NCBI GenBank assembly: GCA_016871155.1 | Contig: VFZO01000023.1 | Coordinates: 1 to 40,250, forward strand | Origin: Acidobacteriota bacterium | GTDB taxonomy: Bacteria; Acidobacteriota; Terriglobia; Bryobacterales; Bryobacteraceae | Length of the DNA: 40,250 nucleotides | Direction of reading: 5' to 3' | Part shown: one piece after another, positions 34,719 through 40,250 of the stretch | Position numbering within the stretch: the stretch's first letter is position 1 | How the letters are laid out: the number at the start of each line of letters is the position of its first letter | Program-made: the position numbers and the translations under genes | The notes under the pieces: model-generated | What the model was told of the DNA's origin: nothing | The model's input: only the letters and a program-made list of their open reading frames with translations | Databases searched by the model: none

Positions 34719-36338
34719 ATGTCAAGCACCCTTCGTAACAAAGCCCTGTTCTATCTCGCGATCATTCTGGTCTGCGTGTACGGAATCGTCGGCATGCCCA
34801 AGAGCAAAGACGAGTTGATGAAGAATTGGAGCGAGAAGATCAAGCTCGGCCTGGATCTGAAGGGTGGCAGCCAGCTTGTCCTGCAGGTGCAGGTGCAGGA
34901 TGCGTTCAAGGCCGAGGCGGACCAGACGATCGACCGGCTGAAGGCGTCCATGCAGAAAGAGGGCATCAGCTACGTCTCGATGGATCGCAACGATCCGGCG
35001 ACGCTCGAAGAGGCCGACAAGATCGAGATTCTGGTGAAGGGCGTGGCCAATGACAAGAACACCGCGTTCCGCGACCTGATTTCCGCCCAGTACGGGGTTT
35101 GGAACCTGAATTCGGCCGGTTCGGCCGACCACAAACTGACCTACAAGCCCACCGAGGCGACCGTCATGCGCTCCGACACGGTCACACGAACCATCCGGAC
35201 GATCGAGACGCGTATCAACGGACTCGGTCTTTCCGAAGCGACGGTCCAGCAGCGCGGCGGCACGCAGAGCGAAGCGACGATTCTGGTCCAGATGCCGGGC
35301 GTCGACGATCCGGGCCGCGTCCGGGGCATTATTCAGGCGGCGGCGATGCTGGAAATTGTCGAGGTCCGCGGCGGACCGTTCCCGTCCCGGGAACAGGCGT
35401 TGAGCCAGAACGGCGGCGTGCTGCCGCTGGGAACCCGCCTGGTGCGGGAACGGGCGCAGCCCGGCGCGACCGGCGAACAATGGTGGCTTGTGGCGCGCAA
35501 CGCCGTGGTAACGGGACGCGATTTGCGCTCGGCCAAGCCGTCGCAGGACGAGTTCGGCAAGTGGGAAACGGCCTTTGTGCTGTCACAGGACGCGGCGCAG
35601 CGGTTCGGCCGGTTTACCGAGGCCAACATCAACAACAAGCTGGCCGTGCTGCTGGATCAGCAAGCGTTTAGCGTGGCGACGATTCAGAACAAGATCGAGG
35701 ATCAAGGCCGCATTACGAACATCGGCGACCAGCAGAGGGCCTCGGACTTGGCGCTGACGCTAACCTCCGGCTCGCTGCCGGCGGGGATTTTGTACATTGC
35801 GGAACGGACCGTGGGGCCGTCGCTGGGCGCGGATTCGATCCGGGACGGACTGCTGGCCGGCGTGATCGGCGTGGGCGCGGTTGTGGCGGTGATGCTGTTC
35901 TACTATAAGCGCGCTGGCGTGAACGCCGTGCTGGCATTGGTGCTGAACGCGATCATCCTTCTGGCCGGCCTGGCCTACTTCGGCGCGGTACTGACGCTGC
36001 CGGGCATCGCCGGATTTATTTTGACCATCGGCATGGCGGTGGACTCGAATGTGCTGATTTTCGAGCGCATCCGCGAGGAGTTGCGGCATGGCAAGGGCGT
36101 GCTGGCGGCGATCGATACGGGCTTTAACAAGGCCTTCGTGACGATCATCGATACCCATGTGACTACCGTAGTCTCGTGCGCTTTCCTGTTTATTTTCGGT
36201 ACGACGGCGGTGAAGGGATTCGCGGTTACGCTCGTGATCGGCCTTATCGCCAACGTCTTTACGGCGGTGTTCGTATCGAAGTTCATATTCGATTGGGAAC
36301 ACGACGGCAAGGCGCAGGTGGAAAGCCTGAGCATCTAA
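34719..36338 (+). CDS. secD: Protein translocase subunit SecD
   Basis: 539 residues, somewhat shorter than E. coli SecD (615). One helix (F-Y-L-A-I-I-L-V-C-V-Y-G-I-V, 11-24) is followed by the D1 motif G-L-D-L-K-G-G (44-50), the P1 periplasmic domain to about residue 360 and five C-terminal helices with I-G-M-A-V-D-S-N-V-L-I-F-E-R-I-R-E-E, the strongly conserved proton-path segment, and V-T-T-V-V-S-C. With SecF it uses the proton gradient to pull translocated proteins into the periplasm. ATG 34719 lies 26 nt after the yajC stop. No clear ribosome binding site is seen beyond CAAGAG. A long structured spacer separates it from secF. Confidence 0.95.
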   Translation: MSSTLRNKALFYLAIILVCVYGIVGMPKSKDELMKNWSEKIKLGLDLKGGSQLVLQVQVQDAFKAEADQTIDRLKASMQKEGISYVSMDRNDPATLEEADKIEILVKGVANDKNTAFRDLISAQYGVWNLNSAGSADHKLTYKPTEATVMRSDTVTRTIRTIETRINGLGLSEATVQQRGGTQSEATILVQMPGVDDPGRVRGIIQAAAMLEIVEVRGGPFPSREQALSQNGGVLPLGTRLVRERAQPGATGEQWWLVARNAVVTGRDLRSAKPSQDEFGKWETAFVLSQDAAQRFGRFTEANINNKLAVLLDQQAFSVATIQNKIEDQGRITNIGDQQRASDLALTLTSGSLPAGILYIAERTVGPSLGADSIRDGLLAGVIGVGAVVAVMLFYYKRAGVNAVLALVLNAIILLAGLAYFGAVLTLPGIAGFILTIGMAVDSNVLIFERIREELRHGKGVLAAIDTGFNKAFVTIIDTHVTTVVSCAFLFIFGTTAVKGFAVTLVIGLIANVFTAVFVSKFIFDWEHDGKAQVESLSI

Positions 36339-36341
36339 CGC

Positions 36342-36474
36342 GACGTTTTGACAGCTCCGCTAGGACCCTCCCGTTCCGGCCTAGTACAGGTGGCTGTTTG
36401 TCTGAGCAAAACTTTTGTGATACTTTTTCAGATCACGCGGGAACTAGTTGTTCCGCTCTGGTGTCAAAACCGTC
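36342..36474 (+). ncRNA. Candidate structured RNA element in the secD-secF spacer
   Basis: The 159-nt spacer can form a closing stem of GAC plus GTTTTGACA (36342-36353) with TGTCAAAAC plus GTC (36462-36474), 12 pairs with one bulged C. Inside are four hairpins: CTAGG/CCTAG (36360-36364 with 36380-36384), ACAG/CTGT (36386-36389 with 36394-36397), GTGAT/ATCAC (36417-36421 with 36432-36436) and GGAAC/GTTCC (36440-36444 with 36450-36454, plus two pairs past a bulge). It ends 23 nt before the secF ATG, which lacks an obvious ribosome binding site. It might be a cis-regulatory RNA or a small inverted-repeat (MITE-like) element. Confidence 0.5.
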
Positions 36475-36497
36475 AGGGCAACTGCTAGCTGTACTCA

Positions 36498-37700
36498 ATG
36501 GAAATTTTCAAGAACACGAATTTCGATTTCCTCGGCAAGAAGTGGCCCTTCATCATCGCCTCGTTGGTGTTGACTGTGGCCGGTGTTGCCAGCCTCGCCA
36601 TGAAGGGCGGGCCGCGCTACGGCATTGACTTTAAGGGCGGTACGGTCACAACCGTGCGATTCGCCAACGCGGTGACGGAAGACCAGATCCGGGCCGCCCT
36701 CACCGGAAAGATTCCGGGAGAAATTGTGGTCCAGCGGGATACGACCGCGCGGGACATGCTGATCTCGACCGAACTGCGGGACGAGAAAGAACTGAACGCC
36801 GCGCGCTCGGTGGTGATGGACAGTCTTGCGGCCGCTTTTAACGGCAAGGATGGGTCGAAGCTCGACCTTTCCAACGCCGGGCAAGGGGCGGTGGCGGACC
36901 GGTTGCGCTCCCAGATGGGCGCCGCAATGAACGAAGATCAATTGCAGGAAGTTTCCAAGGCGATTCTGGCGTTCCGGGACACGCAGAAATCCGGGATGCT
37001 GGGAACCATCGATGCCCTCTCCGGTGTCCAAGGAGTTAACGCGCAAGTGATTGACGCGCTGAAAAAGGAGGCCTTCGTGGCCCCGTATCAGATTGGCGGA
37101 TTCGACCTGGTGGGACCGAAAGTCGGCAACGAACTGCGCACGCAGGCGATTAACGCCACGCTGATGGCCCTGGCGGGCATGCTAATCTACATCGCGTTCC
37201 GTTTTGAGTTCATTTACGGGTTGGCGGCCGTGATCGCCGTCTTCCACGACACCGTTATCACGATCGGGTTGTTTTCGCTGGTGGACAAGGAGATCTCGCT
37301 GACGGTGATCGCGGCGCTGCTGACTCTTGTCGGCTTTTCGATGAACGACACGATCGTAGTCTTCGACCGCATCCGGGAGAATCTTCCTTCGATGCGGAAG
37401 GAGAAATTCGAAACTATCGTCAACACCAGCATTAACCAGACGCTGAGCCGGACGATTTTAACCTCGGGCTTGACTTTCCTGACGGCCGTGGCATTGTGGT
37501 TGTTCGGCGGTCCGGTGCTGAACGGATTTTCGTTCGCATTGGTCGCCGGAATTATTGTTGGCACGTACTCCTCGATCTTCATCGCCAGTCCCATCCTGAT
37601 CTGGTGGCGGAACTGGATGGAGCAGCGTCGCGCGGGAACGCCCCCTACCCCGGGTGCGTCCCCAGTGAGCGCCGGTGGAAAAGTAAAAGCGGCAAAATAG
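36498..37700 (+). CDS. secF: Protein translocase subunit SecF
   Basis: 400 residues, longer than E. coli SecF (323). TM1 (W-P-F-I-I-A-S-L-V-L-T-V-A-G, 16-29) is followed by Y-G-I-D-F-K-G-G-T (41-49) as in all SecF proteins. Between about residues 95 and 195 the periplasmic domain carries a polar helical insert (rich in Gln, Asp, Lys; includes L-R-S-Q-M-G-A-A-M-N-E-D-Q and D-T-Q-K-S-G-M-L-G). Five C-terminal helices carry F-S-M-N-D-T-I-V-V-F-D-R-I-R-E-N and N-Q-T-L-S-R-T-I-L-T-S, the conserved proton-path motifs. It acts with SecD and YajC. It is followed by the TonB-like gene after 63 bp. Confidence 0.95.
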   Translation: MEIFKNTNFDFLGKKWPFIIASLVLTVAGVASLAMKGGPRYGIDFKGGTVTTVRFANAVTEDQIRAALTGKIPGEIVVQRDTTARDMLISTELRDEKELNAARSVVMDSLAAAFNGKDGSKLDLSNAGQGAVADRLRSQMGAAMNEDQLQEVSKAILAFRDTQKSGMLGTIDALSGVQGVNAQVIDALKKEAFVAPYQIGGFDLVGPKVGNELRTQAINATLMALAGMLIYIAFRFEFIYGLAAVIAVFHDTVITIGLFSLVDKEISLTVIAALLTLVGFSMNDTIVVFDRIRENLPSMRKEKFETIVNTSINQTLSRTILTSGLTFLTAVALWLFGGPVLNGFSFALVAGIIVGTYSSIFIASPILIWWRNWMEQRRAGTPPTPGASPVSAGGKVKAAK

Positions 37701-37724
37701 CCGCTCCAGTAGTAAAGAAACGCA

Positions 37725-37743
37725 ATCCGGGGGCTCCCCGGAT
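37725..37743 (+). promoter_or_regulatory. Hairpin between secF and the tonB-like gene
   Basis: ATCCGGGG (37725-37732) and CCCCGGAT (37736-37743) form a perfect 8-bp stem with a 3-nt loop. No T-tract follows. It begins 25 nt after the secF stop and could act as a processing site or stability barrier. Confidence 0.5.
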
Positions 37744-37763
37744 CAGTGGAAAGGTACGCGGAA

Positions 37764-38528
37764 ATGTTTGAACAAACTTTCGTGGACGGAACAGGACACA
37801 CAAAAAAGCCGCAGGCGATTTTGATCTCGTTCCTGATTCAAGCCGGCCTTGTGACGTTCCTTGTGATTCTCCCGATGATCTTCTTCGAAGGCTTGCAGCC
37901 GACGCAGTTGGCCGCGATGCTGGTGGCACCGCCACCGCCACCGCCGCCGCCTCCGCCTCCCGCGGCGCCGGTGAAGATCGTGAAAGTGATACCGCGTCAA
38001 TTCGACGCGGGACGGCTCATCGCTCCCAAGGAAATTCCGAAAGACATCGCGATGATTAAGGAAGAGGAACTGCCTCCGCCAATGTCCGGCGCTGTGGGTG
38101 TCGTCGGCGGTGTGCCGGGCGGCGTTCCCGGCGGCACGGCAGGCGGCGTGATCGGCGGCATTATCGGTTCGGTGCCGACCGCGGCGCCCCCGCCCCCCCC
38201 TCCTCCGAAGGCCGAACCCCCGAAGCCGAAGCCAACGGGTCCGATCCGCGTGGGCGGCAACGTCCAGGCGGCGAACATCCTGAAGATGATCCGTCCGAAC
38301 TATCCTCCGCTGGCCAAACAGGCCCGCATTCAGGGAACGGTTCGATTCAACGCGATCATCTCTCGCGACGGCACCATCCAAAACCTGCAGGTAGTCAGCG
38401 GCCACCCGCTGTTGATTCCAGCGGCGACGGAAGCGGTGCGGGGATGGGTGTACAAGCCGACGCTGCTGAATGGCGAAGCGGTGGAAGTCCAGACGCAAAT
38501 CGACGTCAACTTCACGCTCAGCAACTAA
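37764..38528 (+). CDS. tonB: Energy transducer TonB
   Basis: 254 residues. ATG 37764 has GAAAGG at 37749-37754; GTG 37746 is an alternative. An N-terminal cytosolic stretch (K-K-P-Q) leads to one helix (I-L-I-S-F-L-I-Q-A-G-L-V-T-F-L-V-I-L-P, about 19-37), then A plus eleven Pro (56-66), a Gly-rich linker with repeated V-G-G-V-P-G-G and I-G-G-I-I-G, a second Pro/Lys segment, and the TonB C-terminal domain (about 165-254) with Y-P-P-L-A-K-Q-A-R-I-Q-G-T-V-R-F and W-V-Y-K-P-T. It spans the periplasm to energise TonB-dependent receptors with ExbB-ExbD encoded next door. The Gly-rich linker is an unusual addition. Confidence 0.9.
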   Translation: MFEQTFVDGTGHTKKPQAILISFLIQAGLVTFLVILPMIFFEGLQPTQLAAMLVAPPPPPPPPPPPAAPVKIVKVIPRQFDAGRLIAPKEIPKDIAMIKEEELPPPMSGAVGVVGGVPGGVPGGTAGGVIGGIIGSVPTAAPPPPPPPKAEPPKPKPTGPIRVGGNVQAANILKMIRPNYPPLAKQARIQGTVRFNAIISRDGTIQNLQVVSGHPLLIPAATEAVRGWVYKPTLLNGEAVEVQTQIDVNFTLSN

Positions 38529-38557
38529 GCGCAATATCTCGCATTCGAAATTCTTCA

Positions 38558-38587
38558 GATCCCGGTCCGGGCGACCGGACTGGGATC
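38558..38587 (+). promoter_or_regulatory. Strong GNRA-capped hairpin after tonB
   Basis: GATCCCGGTCCGG (38558-38570) pairs with CCGGACTGGGATC (38575-38587) around a GCGA tetraloop: 13 pairs with one G-U wobble. No T-tract follows, so it may be a weak terminator or an mRNA-stabilising element between tonB and exbB. Confidence 0.6.
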
Positions 38588-38700
38588 GACCGCCTCCCGC
38601 CGACGAAACGACCGCGGCGCAAACAGACGGATACCAAATTCTGGACCCTCTTATCAAAGATCGGCCATAACCACCGGTTCCTTTAGGGCTCCGGGCGCAG

Positions 38701-38753
38701 TACACACACAACCGGTACACCGGTACAATTCGATTCAATTCAACTCGCAGGAG
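38701..38753 (+). promoter_or_regulatory. exbB promoter with tandem ACCGGTAC repeats, and ribosome binding site
   Basis: -35 TACACA (38701-38706), 17-bp spacer, -10 TACAAT (38724-38729). The spacer contains ACCGGTAC twice in tandem (38711-38718 and 38719-38726); ACCGGT is itself a palindrome, so this is a good repressor or activator site. AGGAG at 38749-38753 serves the ATG at 38760. Confidence 0.55.
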
Positions 38754-38759
38754 AATATC

Positions 38760-39494
38760 ATGGCTTTTCAATTGCAAGTCTGGGCACTCAACTTGTTGGC
38801 GGGCGGCGCGGTATCGTTCGACCCGATGGACATGTGGAACCAGATGGGATGGCTGGCCAAGGCCGTCGTTATCGTACTGTTCATCATGTCGGCGTGGTCG
38901 ATCGGCGTTATGATCGATCGCCTGATGGCCTACAACGCGGCTCGCAACGAGTCACGCAAGTTCGCTCCGGCCGTGGCCGGCGCGCTGCGCGAAGGCAAGC
39001 TGGACGAGGCGATCAAGATCGCCGACCGTTACAAGAAGTCGCATCTGGCGAAAGTCGTCGTCGCCGGTCTGCAGGAATTCCAGTCGCACAACGCTTCCAC
39101 CGAACTGTCCGGTGAAACCATCGAAGCTTCCCGCCGCGCCCTGGAGCGTGCCGAAGCGATCGTTTCCGCCGAACTGAAGCGCGGTGTCAGCTCGCTCGCC
39201 ACCATCGGCTCCACCGGTCCGTTCGTCGGACTGTTCGGAACCGTCGTCGGCATCATCAACGCGTTCAAAGGTATCGCCGCTGAAAAGTCGACTGGTCTCG
39301 GCGCCGTCGCCGGCGGTATTTCCGAAGCGCTGGTCACCACCGCTATCGGACTGTTCGTCGCCATCCCGGCCGTCATGATGTTCAACTACTTCAACGGCCG
39401 TATGGAAGCGTTTGGCGTGGAAATGGGCAACTCCTCTTCCGAGCTGGTTGACTATTTCATCAAGCGCTCCGGCGCCAAGGCCGGCAAGCACTAA
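38760..39494 (+). CDS. exbB: MotA/TolQ/ExbB proton channel family protein
   Basis: 244 residues. Three membrane helices: W-L-A-K-A-V-V-I-V-L-F-I-M-S-A-W-S-I (31-48), the region S-L-A-T-I-G-S-T-G-P-F-V-G-L-F-G-T-V-V-G-I-I-N-A-F (145-169), and S-E-A-L-V-T-T-A-I-G-L-F-V-A-I-P-A-V-M (188-206). These match TolQ/ExbB, where Thr and Pro in the second and third helices line the proton pathway. It forms a pentameric motor with ExbD and drives TonB. The spacing to tonB, with its own promoter, suggests that it can be expressed separately. The ExbD gene follows after 98 bp. Confidence 0.93.
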   Translation: MAFQLQVWALNLLAGGAVSFDPMDMWNQMGWLAKAVVIVLFIMSAWSIGVMIDRLMAYNAARNESRKFAPAVAGALREGKLDEAIKIADRYKKSHLAKVVVAGLQEFQSHNASTELSGETIEASRRALERAEAIVSAELKRGVSSLATIGSTGPFVGLFGTVVGIINAFKGIAAEKSTGLGAVAGGISEALVTTAIGLFVAIPAVMMFNYFNGRMEAFGVEMGNSSSELVDYFIKRSGAKAGKH

Positions 39495-39536
39495 AAGGTG
39501 CTTCGGCCGGTTCCCTGTTCGAATTGAATCGGGCGG

Positions 39537-39563
39537 GCCGCGGCGGAGTCGATCCGCCGCGGC
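39537..39563 (+). promoter_or_regulatory. Hairpin between exbB and exbD
   Basis: GCCGCGGCGGA (39537-39547) pairs perfectly with TCCGCCGCGGC (39553-39563), 11 bp with a 5-nt loop. It lacks a T-tract and probably controls transcript stability or the ExbB:ExbD ratio. Confidence 0.55.
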
Positions 39564-39592
39564 AGCGCTCCCAGGACACAGGAGATTAGGCG

Positions 39593-40048
39593 ATGTCAGC
39601 AGGTAAGAAGAAGAAAAAAGTCGGCGGAGACGCCGTATCGGACATCAACGTTACACCGATGGTGGACGTGATGCTCGTCATGCTCATCATCTTCATGGTC
39701 ATCACGCCCATGCTTTCCAAAGGCATTAGCGTGGACCTTGCAAAAACAAAATATCCAGTTGCGATGCAGGCCGCCGATAAGGACGACGCGATTCTCGTGT
39801 CGATCACCAAAGACGGCAAAGTGTATCTCGGTACCGATCCGTTCTCGAGCCTGAACGATATGGGCGTCAAGATCAAGGACCGTTTGTCGGCGAAGCTGGA
39901 CAAAACCGTTTATCTCAAGAACGACTCGCGGGCGCGCTATGAGCGCGTGGTCGAAGTGATCGACTCGATGCGCGGGTTTGGCGTCGATCAGTTGGGACTG
40001 ATTACGGACTCGAACAAACAGGGCGCCTTAGGGCCCGCGGGTCTGTAG
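39593..40048 (+). CDS. exbD: ExbD/TolR family biopolymer transport protein
   Basis: 151 residues. ATG 39593 has ACAGGAG at 39578-39584. A short Lys-rich cytosolic tail (G-K-K-K-K-K) leads to D-I-N-V-T-P-M-V-D-V-M-L-V-M-L-I-I-F-M-V-I-T-P (17-39), the single helix with the proton-carrying Asp25, as in E. coli ExbD. The periplasmic domain includes D-D-A-I-L-V-S-I-T-K-D-G-K-V-Y-L-G and R-V-V-E-V-I-D-S-M-R-G-F-G-V-D-Q-L-G-L-I-T, typical of the family. It pairs with ExbB; a second ExbD-type gene follows 33 bp later. Confidence 0.95.
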   Translation: MSAGKKKKKVGGDAVSDINVTPMVDVMLVMLIIFMVITPMLSKGISVDLAKTKYPVAMQAADKDDAILVSITKDGKVYLGTDPFSSLNDMGVKIKDRLSAKLDKTVYLKNDSRARYERVVEVIDSMRGFGVDQLGLITDSNKQGALGPAGL

Positions 40049-40081
40049 TTTATTTTCCGGAATTCAAGGAGAGCCTAAACC

Positions 40082-40250
40082 ATGGCAATGGCAATGGGCG
40101 GCAAGGGAGGACCTGCCGCCGACATCAACATGACGCCGCTGATCGACGTATTGCTGGTGCTGCTGATCATCTTCATGGTCATTACACCGCTGACGCCGAA
40201 GGGCCTGGACGCGCTCGTTCCGCAGCCACCGCCGCCGAACGCGCCTCCTC
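40082..40250 (+). CDS. exbD: Second ExbD/TolR family protein, cut by the window end
   Basis: At least 56 residues visible. ATG 40082 has AAGGAG at 40067-40072. The start is Gly/Met-rich (M-A-M-A-M-G-G-K-G-G), then D-I-N-M-T-P-L-I-D-V-L-L-V-L-L-I-I-F-M-V-I-T-P with Asp22 as the proton residue, and a Pro-rich segment (P-Q-P-P-P-P-N-A-P-P) after the helix. Paired ExbD paralogues after one ExbB are common in Acidobacteria and Bacteroidetes. The rest lies outside the window. Confidence 0.9.
   Translation, partial: MAMAMGGKGGPAADINMTPLIDVLLVLLIIFMVITPLTPKGLDALVPQPPPPNAPP

Noticed and set aside
37938..37968. CCG/CCT repeat run as a microsatellite or CRISPR-like repeat
   Set aside because: It encodes the proline stretch of TonB, in frame, and is a normal property of that protein.

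Overview
The window reads as a chromosomal segment of a high-GC Acidobacteriota bacterium, most likely of the Bryobacterales/Solibacter group. This is inferred from gene families, not from a marker gene. The clues are an acidobacterial-type duplicated permease with its PadR repressor, a large Oar-like TonB-dependent receptor with an N-terminal carboxypeptidase-regulatory-like domain, a short conserved family with an R-x-N-G-x-x-S-x-G-P N-terminus, and many secreted sugar and redox enzymes. No rRNA, tRNA, CRISPR array, insertion sequence or prophage was seen.

Layout. 1-4163: small conserved proteins, a SirB1-like transglutaminase/TPR protein, a secreted esterase on the minus strand, and the iron-trafficking protein YggX with a good terminator. 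4381-7938: aceE (homodimeric pyruvate dehydrogenase E1) directly followed by an ornithine cyclodeaminase/alanine dehydrogenase-like gene. 7935-12167 (minus): a 1073-residue SIR2-STAND-TPR protein, probably an anti-phage sensor-effector, 3 bp behind a Tat-type aldo/keto reductase. 12293-14000: a secreted beta-helix protein, then about 1.1 kb of decayed genes (AraC C-terminus, DUF4160, possible DUF2442). 14170-20575: TonB-dependent receptor, gluconolactonase-like enzyme, TPR protein and a MacB-type permease without an ATPase. 20660-23259: an exosortase E locus made of a 54-residue VPEID-CTERM-type micro-protein, a sterol-desaturase-like hydroxylase and an exosortase E/CPBP protease fusion. 23264-27870: DUF1905, DoxX-like and berberine-bridge-type oxidase genes (minus), a PQQ-type sugar dehydrogenase homologue (plus) and rsgA (minus). 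28073-31122 (minus): the ADOP permease and PadR regulator, with a 20-bp palindrome inside the promoter. 31698-32398: a Phd/PIN toxin-antitoxin pair. 33251-40250: tgt-yajC-secD-secF followed by tonB-exbB-exbD-exbD, the last gene cut by the window end.

How the parts fit. The right end couples the protein-export booster (YajC-SecDF, proton-driven) with the TonB-ExbB-ExbD motor that would energise outer-membrane receptors such as the one at 14170. Many products carry Sec or Tat signals, which suits a polymer- or sugar-scavenging soil bacterium. The most interesting parts are the exosortase E locus, whose substrate is almost nothing but signal peptide plus sorting signal; the SIR2-STAND protein; and a 133-nt secD-secF spacer that can fold into four hairpins enclosed by a 12-bp stem. 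Several genes also carry a TAnnnT hexamer 6-7 nt before the start codon with no ribosome binding site, which suggests leaderless transcripts.
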